Assembly (NCBI GenBank): GCA_044227095.1
Contig: JBGAFV010000001.1
Span: 1,736,001 to 1,800,000 of the forward strand
DNA: 64,000 bases
DNA from: JACMLD01 sp044227095
GTDB lineage: Bacteria; Bacteroidota; Bacteroidia; Chitinophagales; Chitinophagaceae
Reading direction: 5' to 3'
The position numbers were made by a program, and so were the translations under genes. Positions 17,942 through 27,130 of this stretch are shown piece after piece. Below the pieces are notes generated by a model. The model was not told where the DNA came from, ran no database searches, and worked only from the letters and a program-made list of their open reading frames with translations. Every line of letters starts with the position of its first letter. The stretch's first letter is position 1.

Positions 17942-19315
17942 ATGGGTTTTACGGGTTCAAAAATTTTGTGCTTTATTGATTTAATACTCTTGGTGTGTTG
18001 TGTTTTTCCCCAAGCATATCCTCAAATTGCTATTTTGGTTTTTATAACAGGACTTCTGCGCCTTATATTTAAAATCGGAAATGGCTCTTTTTTTCTTGAA
18101 TTATTGTATGTATATACATCATTCACTTGCCTTTTAATGCCCTTGCTTGGGTATGTTTATTTCCCTAGTACAAATTCAGTAGCAAAATTATGGGTAAGGT
18201 TTATGCCTGTTCCTCAAGAGCAATACTTTTCATTTACTATGCCTGCCGTAATTTTTATGGGGCTGGTGTTTTTTCTTTTTAGGTCAAAAAGCCCGGATGA
18301 TGCTCCTGTAATTAATAGTTTAATAAAACATGTAAAAAAAGATATACTTACAATACCTATAAAATCTATACTTACCTTAACTTTTATTTCGCTTATTGCT
18401 TACAATTTATCAAATGTGCTTCCTGGATCTTTGCGGCAATTAAATTCATTTTTATATTATAGCCTCTTTGCAATGCTGTTTTATATAGTGTTTTATGAAA
18501 ACTTTCCTTTTAAAATATATTTTATTGCAGGTTTTGGGGTGTTTTTAATATTTGATGCACTCCGGTACGGAATGTTTACCATTATAGCTTATATGGGTGG
18601 CCTTTTTCTTATTCTATTATTGGCGGGAAGACGTATTTACATGAGCCAGAAACTTGGTATTTTGATAGTAGGAATTATTTTTATAACATTTCTTCAATTG
18701 TTTAAACTTGACTTGCGAAAGTCAAGAAAAAAAGGACAAGATCCATCTGTATCAGAAGTAGCTTCACGTGTTTTACAGAATACTCAATCAGCAAAATTTG
18801 ATGATATTTTATTCCCGTTATATTTTCGTATGAACCAAGGGTTTAACATTGCATTGGTGCAACGTAGAATACCAAAGAAAGTAGATTATTTAAATGGAGG
18901 ATATCTTGCACTTGGCTTTGCTTCTGCATTTGTACCAAGATTATTCTGGGCAGATAAACCTGAAGCTGGAGGCAGGGAAAATATGCGTATTTATACGGGC
19001 TACATTGTTACTACCTGGTCAACTAATGTTGGACCTATTGGTGAAGCATATGGCAATTTTGGGTATTGGGGAGGTTGGATATATATAATGACCTTTGCTG
19101 CCTTTATAAGATTTGCCTACACTAAATTCATTGCTATTTGCTTTAAGATCCCTATTCTACTCTTATGGATGCCACCTCTTTTTTTTCAAACTATTTATTC
19201 CATTGAAGCAGACTCACTTCAGGTTTTTAACTCATTATTAAAAGGGGTAGTTTTTATGATAATTATGTATAAGTTGTTTCCAAAACTTTTTCCTTTCAAA
19301 ACTACATCTCATTAG
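17942..19315 (+). CDS. Wzy-like polysaccharide repeat-unit polymerase
   Basis: 457 residues with about ten to eleven predicted membrane spans and a large periplasmic loop in the C-terminal half (about residues 260-370). It ends with a block GPIGEAYGNFGYWGGWIYIM typical of O-antigen polymerases of this phylum. Wzy proteins join lipid-linked repeats in the periplasm and have little sequence conservation, so the call rests on topology, this block and the position among glycosyltransferases. It is the only polymerase candidate in the window; no Wzx flippase was seen. Confidence 0.75.
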   Translation: MGFTGSKILCFIDLILLVCCVFPQAYPQIAILVFITGLLRLIFKIGNGSFFLELLYVYTSFTCLLMPLLGYVYFPSTNSVAKLWVRFMPVPQEQYFSFTMPAVIFMGLVFFLFRSKSPDDAPVINSLIKHVKKDILTIPIKSILTLTFISLIAYNLSNVLPGSLRQLNSFLYYSLFAMLFYIVFYENFPFKIYFIAGFGVFLIFDALRYGMFTIIAYMGGLFLILLLAGRRIYMSQKLGILIVGIIFITFLQLFKLDLRKSRKKGQDPSVSEVASRVLQNTQSAKFDDILFPLYFRMNQGFNIALVQRRIPKKVDYLNGGYLALGFASAFVPRLFWADKPEAGGRENMRIYTGYIVTTWSTNVGPIGEAYGNFGYWGGWIYIMTFAAFIRFAYTKFIAICFKIPILLLWMPPLFFQTIYSIEADSLQVFNSLLKGVVFMIIMYKLFPKLFPFKTTSH

Positions 19316-19373
19316 AATATACAAATGCGAGTAACACTATTTTACACGTTCCGTACAACTAATAACAAAACAA

Positions 19374-20549
19374 TTGCAATCCCCATCACAAAAACTGATA
19401 AAAAAATTTAATGGACATCATTTACGAAAACCATTAACTGGAGGCGACAAGCTGAAGATTCGATTTGTAGGTTTCTGTATTTCTACAATGAATACAATTG
19501 TAGATCTTTTCAAAAAAGTATTATTTAGAACTACTAAAAACCCTAAAAAAATTTTAATATTCAGAACAGGTTCTCTAGGAGACTCTGTATGTGCTACGCC
19601 AGCACTTAACCTTATTAGAAGACATTATCCTGGTGCACGCATTACCCTTCTTTCCAATGCAGGAAAAAAAAGCTTGGTTAGCCCTGATAAGGTTATTGAC
19701 AGAATTTTGTACGATGATATGATAAATTACCTTGGCATTCCTTTTACTAAGTTGTTAAAGAGTTTAAGAAAAGAAAAATTTGATTTAGTAATACATTTAA
19801 CCCAGGTTGAATCTCCATTTCTAAGATTGCTAAGAGACATGATATTATTAAGATTTGTTGCACCATCTGGCTGGGGATGGCGACTTTCCAGAATTATGAT
19901 ATTCCGGAAAAAAATTGAAAAATATATTTTTTATCCAAATGAAGCACAGCGACTCTTATGGATATGCAGAGAAAATGGATTGAAATATGATGAAATGGAT
20001 TTTAAATTGAATTTTGAAAATGAAGACAAAGTGATTGCAGAAAATTATTTTACTTCAAATGATTTAAACGGGAAGCAGGTAATAGCAATTTCTGTAGGCG
20101 CCAATAGTGTAAAAAACCGCTGGCCAATAGAGTATTTTGCAGAAGTCATTAATTTTTTCCGTTTAAACCACCCTATCATTCTTATTGGCGGCCCAGAAGA
20201 TAATGAACTTGTGCAACCTTTTATTAATCTTAAGGGAGTATACAATTGCTGTGGATTATTTACTCCTATGCAAAGTGCATTGTTAATAAAAAAGTGTTCT
20301 CTTTCATTAACTAACGATACAGGACCTCTTCATCTTTCTTATGCAGTTGGCACACCACTTATAGGGTTATTTGCATCCAGAGATTTTTACGGTAAATGGT
20401 TTCCACCAGAAGGAACTAGGCACCACGTGTTCAGAACACCTGATGTTGCATGTTCACTTTGTTTTTTTTCCCAATGCGATAATAACATATGCATGAAGGC
20501 TATAAAACCTGCTGATGTTATTAAAGCGGCTGAAGAAATTATGATGTAA
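19374..20549 (+). CDS. Glycosyltransferase family 9 (heptosyltransferase-like)
   Basis: 391 residues. GT9 marks are KILIFRTGSLGDSVCATPAL (about residues 59-78), the donor-domain NRWPIEYFAEVI and IILIGGPEDNE, and TNDTGPLHLSYAVGTPLIGLF. Four Cys sit near the C-terminus (CSLCFFSQC...CMKA), often seen in this family. GT9 enzymes usually build LPS core, but members also appear in polysaccharide loci of this phylum. The start is unsure: TTG 19374 gives a 58-residue lead-in; ATG 19488 is an alternative. Confidence 0.86.
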   Translation: MQSPSQKLIKKFNGHHLRKPLTGGDKLKIRFVGFCISTMNTIVDLFKKVLFRTTKNPKKILIFRTGSLGDSVCATPALNLIRRHYPGARITLLSNAGKKSLVSPDKVIDRILYDDMINYLGIPFTKLLKSLRKEKFDLVIHLTQVESPFLRLLRDMILLRFVAPSGWGWRLSRIMIFRKKIEKYIFYPNEAQRLLWICRENGLKYDEMDFKLNFENEDKVIAENYFTSNDLNGKQVIAISVGANSVKNRWPIEYFAEVINFFRLNHPIILIGGPEDNELVQPFINLKGVYNCCGLFTPMQSALLIKKCSLSLTNDTGPLHLSYAVGTPLIGLFASRDFYGKWFPPEGTRHHVFRTPDVACSLCFFSQCDNNICMKAIKPADVIKAAEEIMM

Positions 20550-20554
20550 TCCTT

Positions 20555-21703
20555 ATGAACAATGATCGGCCAAAAATCCTCATTTTTATTGATTGGTTTG
20601 CACCCGGTTTTAAAGCAGGTGGCCCAGTAGCGTCTTGTATTAACTTTATACATTTAATGAAAGATGATTATTCATTGTATGTTTTTACGTCTGATACAGA
20701 TTTAGGAGAGAAAACGCCTTATAAAGATATCGTTGTAGGAAAATGGACAAGTTCTCCAAACTATGATTGTATGATTTATTATGCAGATAGCAATAAATCA
20801 ATTCAAGGACAAATAAGAGAAGTTGTTGATTTTGTAAACCCAGATTTTGTGTATCTGAATCATATGTTCTCTCCCAAATTTGTGGTTTACCCTTTATGGC
20901 TTAAATGGAAAAATTTTATTCGTTGCAAAGTAGTAATTGCCCCGCGAGGGGCTCTATATGAAAGTGCCCTTGCAATAAAAAGTTATAAAAAAATACCTTT
21001 TATCAAACTCTTTAGATGGGTGGAAATTAATAAAAAAGTTCGATTTCACGCTACCAATACTCGCGAGGAACAAGCAATATTAAAATATTTCCCTGGTAGT
21101 GAGGTTAAGATAGCAGATGATTTACCCAACACAAAACAGCCTTCTTTTTTTTGCGTAGAAAAAAAGAAGGGAATAATAAAATGCATTTTTATTGCACGCA
21201 TTCACCCTATTAAAAATCTTTCTTTCCTTCTTTCAGCTATAAGTCATGTAAAGCAACAGGTCTGCCTAACAATTATTGGACCTATAGAAGATCCTTTATA
21301 TTGGGATAAATGTAAGGTACAGATCAATTCGTTGCCACAGAATATACAGGTAAATTATGAGGGAGCACTTCCTAATAATGCATTGATGCCGATTTTACAG
21401 AATCATCATTTATTTATTCTGCCTACCAAAGGAGAAAATTTTGGACATTCGATATTTGAGTCTTTTCTGGCTGGTCGGCCTGTATTAATTAGCGATCAAA
21501 CACCATGGCTGCAATTGAAAGCAAACCATGTAGGCTGGGATATATCATTGGATAATCAGGATGATTTTACTACAGCAATTGAAATTGCTGCAAGCTGGGA
21601 TCAGGCTATCTTTGAAGATTGGAGCAGGTCTTCATGGAATTACGCCAAAAAATTTATTGAAAACCCTGTCTTAAAACAGCAATATTTGCAGATTTTTTCA
21701 TGA
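20555..21703 (+). CDS. Glycosyltransferase family 4
   Basis: 382 residues, GT-B. KILIFIDWFAPGFKAGGPVAS is the N-terminal loop. The PRGALYESALAIKSYKKIPF block and the donor motif GENFGHSIFESFLAGRPVLIS (about residues 291-311) are typical of GT4 enzymes close to WcaI/WbuB-like groups. It starts at ATG 20555, six bases after the GT9 gene, and its TGA overlaps the next ATG (ATGA at 21700-21703). Confidence 0.86.
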   Translation: MNNDRPKILIFIDWFAPGFKAGGPVASCINFIHLMKDDYSLYVFTSDTDLGEKTPYKDIVVGKWTSSPNYDCMIYYADSNKSIQGQIREVVDFVNPDFVYLNHMFSPKFVVYPLWLKWKNFIRCKVVIAPRGALYESALAIKSYKKIPFIKLFRWVEINKKVRFHATNTREEQAILKYFPGSEVKIADDLPNTKQPSFFCVEKKKGIIKCIFIARIHPIKNLSFLLSAISHVKQQVCLTIIGPIEDPLYWDKCKVQINSLPQNIQVNYEGALPNNALMPILQNHHLFILPTKGENFGHSIFESFLAGRPVLISDQTPWLQLKANHVGWDISLDNQDDFTTAIEIAASWDQAIFEDWSRSSWNYAKKFIENPVLKQQYLQIFS

Positions 21704-22254
21704 GTAAGAAAAAAGTAAATAATGCGTTGTATAAAACAACCATACAAATAGGAGCTTCAAAACCGAAGCAACTACTTTGGTTTATAATAAATATTTTGTT
21801 TTTTAAAAATTCACTGAATCTTTTCTCTGGCATAAAAGTATTTCTATTAAAGAGTTTTGGTGCTACATTAGGCGCAGGGGTATTGATAAAACCAGGCGTT
21901 AACATTAAATATCCCTGGAAATTAATTATTGGTGATCATGCATGGATTGGTGAAAGTGTCTGGATAGATAATCTCTCTGATGTAACAATTGGCAGTAATG
22001 TTACAATATCACAAGGAGCATTACTTTTAACCGGTAGCCATGATCATACAAAGGAAAAATTCGATTTTATTTCAAACCCTATTATACTTGAAGAAGGTGT
22101 ATGGATTGGAGCAAAGGCAATTGTGTTTGGGGGAGTGACAGTGGGTTCTCATAGCATCCTTGGTATGAACTCTGTAGCAGAAAAAGATCTTCAGCCGTAC
22201 ATAATTTATAAAGGAAACCCAGCAGTACCTGTAATTGAAAGAGTAATTCGCTAA
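21700..22254 (+). CDS. WcaF-like left-handed beta-helix O-acyltransferase
   Basis: 184 residues with hexapeptide repeats (GDHAWIGESVWI, DVTIGSNVTISQGALLLTG, GVWIGAKAIVFGGVTVGSHS) of the WcaF/putative colanic-acid acetyltransferase type. The catalytic-type His is in TGSHDHTKEKF. It should transfer acetyl or another acyl group from CoA (or a carrier) to a sugar hydroxyl. It is coupled to the upstream GT4 by an ATGA overlap and lies directly before the E1/E2/carrier-protein cassette. That makes it a candidate user of whatever acyl group the cassette makes, though this is only inference. Confidence 0.85.
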   Translation: MSKKKVNNALYKTTIQIGASKPKQLLWFIINILFFKNSLNLFSGIKVFLLKSFGATLGAGVLIKPGVNIKYPWKLIIGDHAWIGESVWIDNLSDVTIGSNVTISQGALLLTGSHDHTKEKFDFISNPIILEEGVWIGAKAIVFGGVTVGSHSILGMNSVAEKDLQPYIIYKGNPAVPVIERVIR

Positions 22255-22303
22255 CAATAGTTTAAAAATTCAGCAATTTTTTTTTGAAGAAATTGGTTAT
22301 ACA

Positions 22304-24250
22304 ATGGATGTTGAAAAGTTAAAAATAACTCATCGTCATATTAAGGAAGCTATCCGGATTAGGAAAGTTGAGGAGAAATTTCTTCAACTTTTTTCTGAAG
22401 GAAAGTTGAACGGAACAGTACATACTTGCGTTGGTCAAGAATTTTCTGCTGTTGCATTTGCCGGGCAACTAAAGAAGAAAGATTTTGTTTTTTCCAACCA
22501 CAGGTGCCATGGCCATTATCTGGCTTTTACCAGAGACACAAAAGGTTTGTTGGCAGAATTACTCGGCAAAGCATCTGGTACCAGCGGTGGTATTGGCAGC
22601 AGTCAGCATTTGTGTAACAATAATTTTTTCTCAAACGGTATACAGGGGGGAATTGTACCAGTATCGGCAGGTTTCGCACTTGCAAATAAATTAAAGCAAA
22701 ATGGTGCAATTGGTATTGTATTTATCGGCGATGGTACATTGGGGGAAGGCGCATTGTATGAAACAATGAATATAATTTCAAAATGGGAAGTGCCTTTATT
22801 GATTGTTTGTGAAAATAATTTTTTTGCACAATCAACTCCACAGCATATTAATCTTGCCGGTGATATATGTGCCAGAGCGGCTGCCTTTGGTATAAAAACA
22901 TTTAAAGGTGATACCTGGGATCCTGAATTGTTAATGGGCGAAGCAAAAAAAGCAATTGACTTTGTAAGAGAACAGATAAAACCTGTTTTTTTTCTTGTAG
23001 AAACCTACAGGCTTAATGCACACTCAAAAGGAGATGATGACCGGGACCCCGAAATAGTAACCAGTTTCCGTGAAAAAGATTTTTTGAATCTTTTTCAAAA
23101 GGAATCACCATCCTATTATAAAATATATAACGATGCTATTAATGAAGAGATAGACACTATGGTGATTGATATTTTACAGGAAGAGGAACAACAAATAAAC
23201 ACTTATTATCAGCACCAACTACATACGTCAAATAAAAACTGGTCTGCACTTGAGCCGGTAAATAAGAGACAGGTTGAGCTTATAAACCGTTTTTTTAAAG
23301 AAAAAATTGAACATGATGGGAATGTCATTTTTTTAGGAGAAGATATTCTATCGCCCTATGGAGGCGCATTTAAAGTAACTAAAGAATTATCTCAATTAAA
23401 ACCCGGGCAGGTTTTCTCTACACCCATTTCTGAATCTGCGATAACAGGAATTTCAAATGGATTGGCATTAAATGGCTTTAAGCCATTTGCAGAAATTATG
23501 TTTGGTGATTTTATGACACTTGCTTTTGATCAAATTGTTAACCATGCTTCCAAGTTTCACCACATGTTTAATAAAAAGGTTAACTGCCCTGTTGTAATAC
23601 GAACACCTATGGGAGCCAGGCGAGGATATGGCCCCACGCATTCTCAAACGCTTGATAAATTTTTAGTTGGCATTGATAATATAAAAACTGTTACTTTAAA
23701 TACTTTTATTGATCCTGCAATTATTTATGAATCGGTATACAAAGAAAAACATCCAGTACTTGTAATAGAAAATAAAACAGATTACGGCAAAAAGATTTTG
23801 CAAAATATGGCAAAAAATTTTGTGTATGAGCGTAATCAGGATACTTTTCCAATAGTGCGGATACGGCCGGTAATATCCGAACCAACACTTACTATAGTTG
23901 CATACGGCGGCATGGCAGATATCGTAGCAGCAATGCTGGAAGATATTTTCATACAAACTGATCAAAAGGTGGAACTTATTGTACCCTCCCTTATCTCACA
24001 TTTACCTACTGATTTAGTAATTGCATCTGCAATTAAAACCGGAAGACTTGCTGTAATAGAAGAAGGTACACCATTTGCAGGTATTGGCAGTGAACTGATA
24101 GCATCGGTTGCAGAAATTGCCGGAACAGGAATTAAAATAAAAAGAATAGCGGCTTATCCTGTGCCGATTCCATCCGTAAAATCTTTAGAAAATATAGTGG
24201 TGCCTGGTAAAGAAAGAATTATCAAGGAATTAAAAGAAACTTTCAGCTAA
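22304..24250 (+). CDS. Fused E1 alpha-beta of a 2-oxoacid dehydrogenase (thiamine diphosphate-dependent)
   Basis: 648 residues combining E1-alpha (about 1-300) and E1-beta (about 320-648). The thiamine-diphosphate motif is intact: GDGTLGEGALYE...VCENN (about residues 142-169). E1-beta shows FLGEDILSPYGGAF, TPISESAITGISNGLAL, FGDFMTLAFDQIVNHASKF and the GARRGYGPTHSQ loop. Such enzymes decarboxylate a 2-oxo acid and pass the acyl group to lipoyl-E2. The fused form is common in Bacteroidota housekeeping complexes, but here it stands inside a polysaccharide operon, joined to its own E2 by ATGG-type contact (stop and start share base 24250). No E3 is nearby; the housekeeping E3 would be needed. 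Substrate unknown. Confidence 0.9.
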   Translation: MDVEKLKITHRHIKEAIRIRKVEEKFLQLFSEGKLNGTVHTCVGQEFSAVAFAGQLKKKDFVFSNHRCHGHYLAFTRDTKGLLAELLGKASGTSGGIGSSQHLCNNNFFSNGIQGGIVPVSAGFALANKLKQNGAIGIVFIGDGTLGEGALYETMNIISKWEVPLLIVCENNFFAQSTPQHINLAGDICARAAAFGIKTFKGDTWDPELLMGEAKKAIDFVREQIKPVFFLVETYRLNAHSKGDDDRDPEIVTSFREKDFLNLFQKESPSYYKIYNDAINEEIDTMVIDILQEEEQQINTYYQHQLHTSNKNWSALEPVNKRQVELINRFFKEKIEHDGNVIFLGEDILSPYGGAFKVTKELSQLKPGQVFSTPISESAITGISNGLALNGFKPFAEIMFGDFMTLAFDQIVNHASKFHHMFNKKVNCPVVIRTPMGARRGYGPTHSQTLDKFLVGIDNIKTVTLNTFIDPAIIYESVYKEKHPVLVIENKTDYGKKILQNMAKNFVYERNQDTFPIVRIRPVISEPTLTIVAYGGMADIVAAMLEDIFIQTDQKVELIVPSLISHLPTDLVIASAIKTGRLAVIEEGTPFAGIGSELIASVAEIAGTGIKIKRIAAYPVPIPSVKSLENIVVPGKERIIKELKETFS

Positions 24251-25563
24251 TGGCATTATTACAAGAAATAAAAGTTCCGTTACTGGCGGTAAATGATACT
24301 ATGCTTACTGTGGTAGAAATGAATTTTGCCAGTGGCGATAAAGTAAAAAAAGGCGACTTATTATTGGTATTTGAAACCTCTAAAACAACCTATGATGTAG
24401 AGGCAGAAGCAGATGGTTATGTCCAATACTTTTGTGAAACAGGCAAAGACTATGAAGTAAATACAATGGTTGCAAAAATAGGTAGCGAATTAGAAGACCT
24501 GGAGAAAATCAATCTACTATCAATTGTAGCACCTACTATACCGCAAGCCGAAAATTTACATCGCCCCGAAATTAAAAGCAGCTGGAAGGGTGACACAGTT
24601 TTTTCCGATGAGGCTTTACTTATACTGAAGTCAGCAAATGCAGATATTTCTGTTTTTAAAGGGCAAGATTTTGTAAGCAAAGCAGATGCAGAAGAAATAC
24701 TTGGTCTTAAGCCAAAACAATCCATAAAAAATATTGCGACCGATACATTTATTAAGCAGAAAAAGCCTATACACATAGACAATTCAAAAATAATTTTAGA
24801 AAAATTGTCCTCCTCCAAAAAGAGAGAAATTGAATATTTGTCAGATATACAGTCAACAGGGTTAACAAGTACAATCAATATATTTATAGAAACTAATGGG
24901 ATTTTTATAAAATTAAATTCTTCGTTGAAATATCTGAAAAATTCATTATTGCCTTTAATTGTTTATGAGACTGCACGTCTGCTTAAGAAACACCCTTTGT
25001 TAAATGCATATTTTTCAGGCAATGAAGTAGCATTGTATAAAGATGTAAATATTGGTTTTGCAATTGATATAGATAAAGGACTAAAAGTGTTAAAGTTGCC
25101 ACTTACCAACGAAAAAATGCTTTCTGGAATTGAAGAAAGTATCATGGAGCTCTCAGGTAAATACCTGGATGATAATCTTGATATTAATGATCTTACTGAA
25201 ATTACATTTACCATTACTGATCTTTCATCCGAAGGCGTTTCTTTCTTCAGGCCATTAATTAATACTATGAACAGCGCTATATTAGGAATATCATCTGTTG
25301 ATGAAAAACTTGAGCGTTGTATGCTTAGCCTCACTTTTGACCACAGGGTTACAGAAGGAAAAGCTGTGGCTCAATTTTTAAAAGAACTTAAAGAAAGAAT
25401 AGAGTCTTACAGAGCAGGCGCTTTGTACAGAACTACCGTGATATCATGTTTTAAATGTTATACAACTCTGGCGGAGGATTTAACAGATGTAGGTTTTGCC
25501 TCCTGTATAAAACCTAATGGAGAGACAGGATATATTTGTCAACGTTGTTTTAAAGGATTTTAA
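24250..25563 (+). CDS. Lipoyl-E2 acyltransferase with C-terminal Cys4 zinc-ribbon-like tail
   Basis: 437 residues. An N-terminal lipoyl domain (about 1-80) has the lysine to be lipoylated at 45 in FETSKTTYDVEAEADGYV. A peripheral-subunit-binding-like segment follows (about 118-150; SKADAEEIL), then the E2 catalytic domain (about 200-385), with its active-site block LTFDHRVTEG at 361-370 (His365). The usual Asp of HRxxDG is Glu369 here. After the catalytic domain an added tail carries CFKC (400-403), Cys419 and CQRC (430-433), which looks like a zinc ribbon and is not a normal E2 part. The gene abuts E1 (shared base 24250) and is followed after two bases by the carrier/transferase fusion. Confidence 0.88.
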   Translation: MALLQEIKVPLLAVNDTMLTVVEMNFASGDKVKKGDLLLVFETSKTTYDVEAEADGYVQYFCETGKDYEVNTMVAKIGSELEDLEKINLLSIVAPTIPQAENLHRPEIKSSWKGDTVFSDEALLILKSANADISVFKGQDFVSKADAEEILGLKPKQSIKNIATDTFIKQKKPIHIDNSKIILEKLSSSKKREIEYLSDIQSTGLTSTINIFIETNGIFIKLNSSLKYLKNSLLPLIVYETARLLKKHPLLNAYFSGNEVALYKDVNIGFAIDIDKGLKVLKLPLTNEKMLSGIEESIMELSGKYLDDNLDINDLTEITFTITDLSSEGVSFFRPLINTMNSAILGISSVDEKLERCMLSLTFDHRVTEGKAVAQFLKELKERIESYRAGALYRTTVISCFKCYTTLAEDLTDVGFASCIKPNGETGYICQRCFKGF

Positions 25564-25565
25564 GG

Positions 25566-26315
25566 ATGCAACAAAGAATTAAAGAAATACTTGGATTGTT
25601 TTTAAAATTACCTGCTGATGAAATTAATACATCTACTATTATTGATCGCTCTATTATAAAAAGTTCAATTGTGCTGCACCGGATGTATGCAAAACTTGCA
25701 GCAGAAAACTTTTTAGTCGATAATTATCAGGATGTACATACTTACGGGGATTTATTAAAAAATTTAAATGGTGAAGCAACAAATTCAGTTCATGGTAATT
25801 TGCAACGCCAGGTTAATGAAGAGCCTAATTTTATTTTATCTTCTGATGACACAGAAATGACCGGTGTTGGAATTGATATAGAAATGATCAAAGAAATGCC
25901 TATAACAGAAGATTTTAGAGAAGATATTTTCTATTCAATGAATTTTTCAGTAAATGAAATCGCTCATTGTATTCTTCAGCCAAATCCCTATGCATCTTTT
26001 GCAGGTCTTTTCGCCGCAAAAGAAGCAATTGTAAAAGCAGATAATGCTTTTAAAAAAGTAACTTTTAATAGCATTGTTATTGATCATTTTCCAAATGGCA
26101 GGCCGTTTTATAATGGATTTAATTTGTCGATATCACATACAGAAGAAGTTGCAATTGCTGTTGCAATACATTCTCAGCAAAATACATCTTCAACAAATCA
26201 GGTTTTGACAGCAGAAAGAGCAATAACTAGGTTGCCCGCCTGGGTGTGGTTAGTAATTGTATTTTCATTTTTTTTATCTGCAATATCTGTGTACCTGACT
26301 ATTAGAAAGACATAG
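25566..26315 (+). CDS. Acyl-carrier-like / AcpS-type phosphopantetheinyl transferase fusion with C-terminal membrane helix
   Basis: 249 residues in three parts. Residues 1-75 look like an acyl carrier protein: helical, starting QQRIKEILGLFLKLPADEI, with Ser34 in IKSSIVLHRMYAKL where a carrier has its DSL serine, although the Asp is replaced by Ser. Residues 97-205 look like a holo-ACP synthase: GVGIDIEMIKEMP (Asp104, Glu106), FAAKEAIVKAD (Lys152, Glu153) and SISHTEEVAIAVAI (His191). Residues 224-245 (PAWVWLVIVFSFFLSAISVYL) form one membrane helix. A protein that may carry, and itself charge, a phosphopantetheine arm at the membrane would suit an acyl-donor role next to the E1/E2 genes. The carrier assignment is weaker than the transferase assignment. 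Confidence 0.75.
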   Translation: MQQRIKEILGLFLKLPADEINTSTIIDRSIIKSSIVLHRMYAKLAAENFLVDNYQDVHTYGDLLKNLNGEATNSVHGNLQRQVNEEPNFILSSDDTEMTGVGIDIEMIKEMPITEDFREDIFYSMNFSVNEIAHCILQPNPYASFAGLFAAKEAIVKADNAFKKVTFNSIVIDHFPNGRPFYNGFNLSISHTEEVAIAVAIHSQQNTSSTNQVLTAERAITRLPAWVWLVIVFSFFLSAISVYLTIRKT

Positions 26316-26320
26316 GAATT

Positions 26321-27067
26321 ATGCTTATTTCAATTATTACTGTATCATATAATAGTGCCGCAACAATAAAAGATACGTTGCAAAGTATTAAAAGGCAACG
26401 GCATGAGTTTATTGAACATATTGTTGTAGATGGAAAGTCTGAAGATGATACTGTTGCTATAGTTCGTGATTTTGGTCATGTAAGTAAATTAATCTCTGAA
26501 CCAGATACAGGCTTATATGATGCTATGAACAAAGGCATTCAATTAGCGAGTGGCGACATTATTGGTATTCTAAACAGTGACGATATTTATGCAGATGACA
26601 GTATTCTTGAAAAAGTGGCTACAAGTTTTGGCGATCCCAATGTACATTGTGTTTATGGAGATTTACAATATGTACAGGCAAATAATGTTAATAAAATAAT
26701 ACGCACATGGCGAGCAGGAAAATTTATTCGAGAAAATTTTTTATATGGCTGGATGCCGCCACATCCTGCATTTTTTGTACGGCGGGAAGTATATAATCAG
26801 GTAGGGTTGTTTAATACTTCTCTAAAAAGTGCAGCTGATTATGAAATGATGCTTCGTATATTATATAAGTATGAATTTTCTGCAGCCTATATTCCTTCTG
26901 TTTTTGTTAAGATGCGTTCTGGTGGCATAAGTAATGCCTCTTTGCGCAATCGCTTCAGGGCAAACAGGGAAGATGCAAAAGCGTGGAAGTTAATTAATAA
27001 AAAACCGCATTTTTTTACGTTGTATTTAAAACCACTTCGTAAAATCCCTCAATATCTTATAAAATAA
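26321..27067 (+). CDS. Glycosyltransferase family 2 (WcaE-like)
   Basis: 248 residues, GT-A. LISIITVSYNSAATIKDTLQSI opens the nucleotide-binding domain. VVDGKSEDDTVAIV and SEPDTGLYDAMNKGIQLASGDIIGILNSDD are the classic WcaE-type blocks with the donor Asp pair at about residues 87-88. GWMPPHPAFFVRREVY is the acceptor-side block. It comes five bases after the carrier/transferase fusion, so the acyl cassette lies inside the operon rather than at its edge. Confidence 0.9.
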   Translation: MLISIITVSYNSAATIKDTLQSIKRQRHEFIEHIVVDGKSEDDTVAIVRDFGHVSKLISEPDTGLYDAMNKGIQLASGDIIGILNSDDIYADDSILEKVATSFGDPNVHCVYGDLQYVQANNVNKIIRTWRAGKFIRENFLYGWMPPHPAFFVRREVYNQVGLFNTSLKSAADYEMMLRILYKYEFSAAYIPSVFVKMRSGGISNASLRNRFRANREDAKAWKLINKKPHFFTLYLKPLRKIPQYLIK

Positions 27068-27130
27068 GAAATAGATTTTTCATATTTATAATTCGGGTTT
27101 CACCTTTATCCTTACCGGAATTTATTCTTT

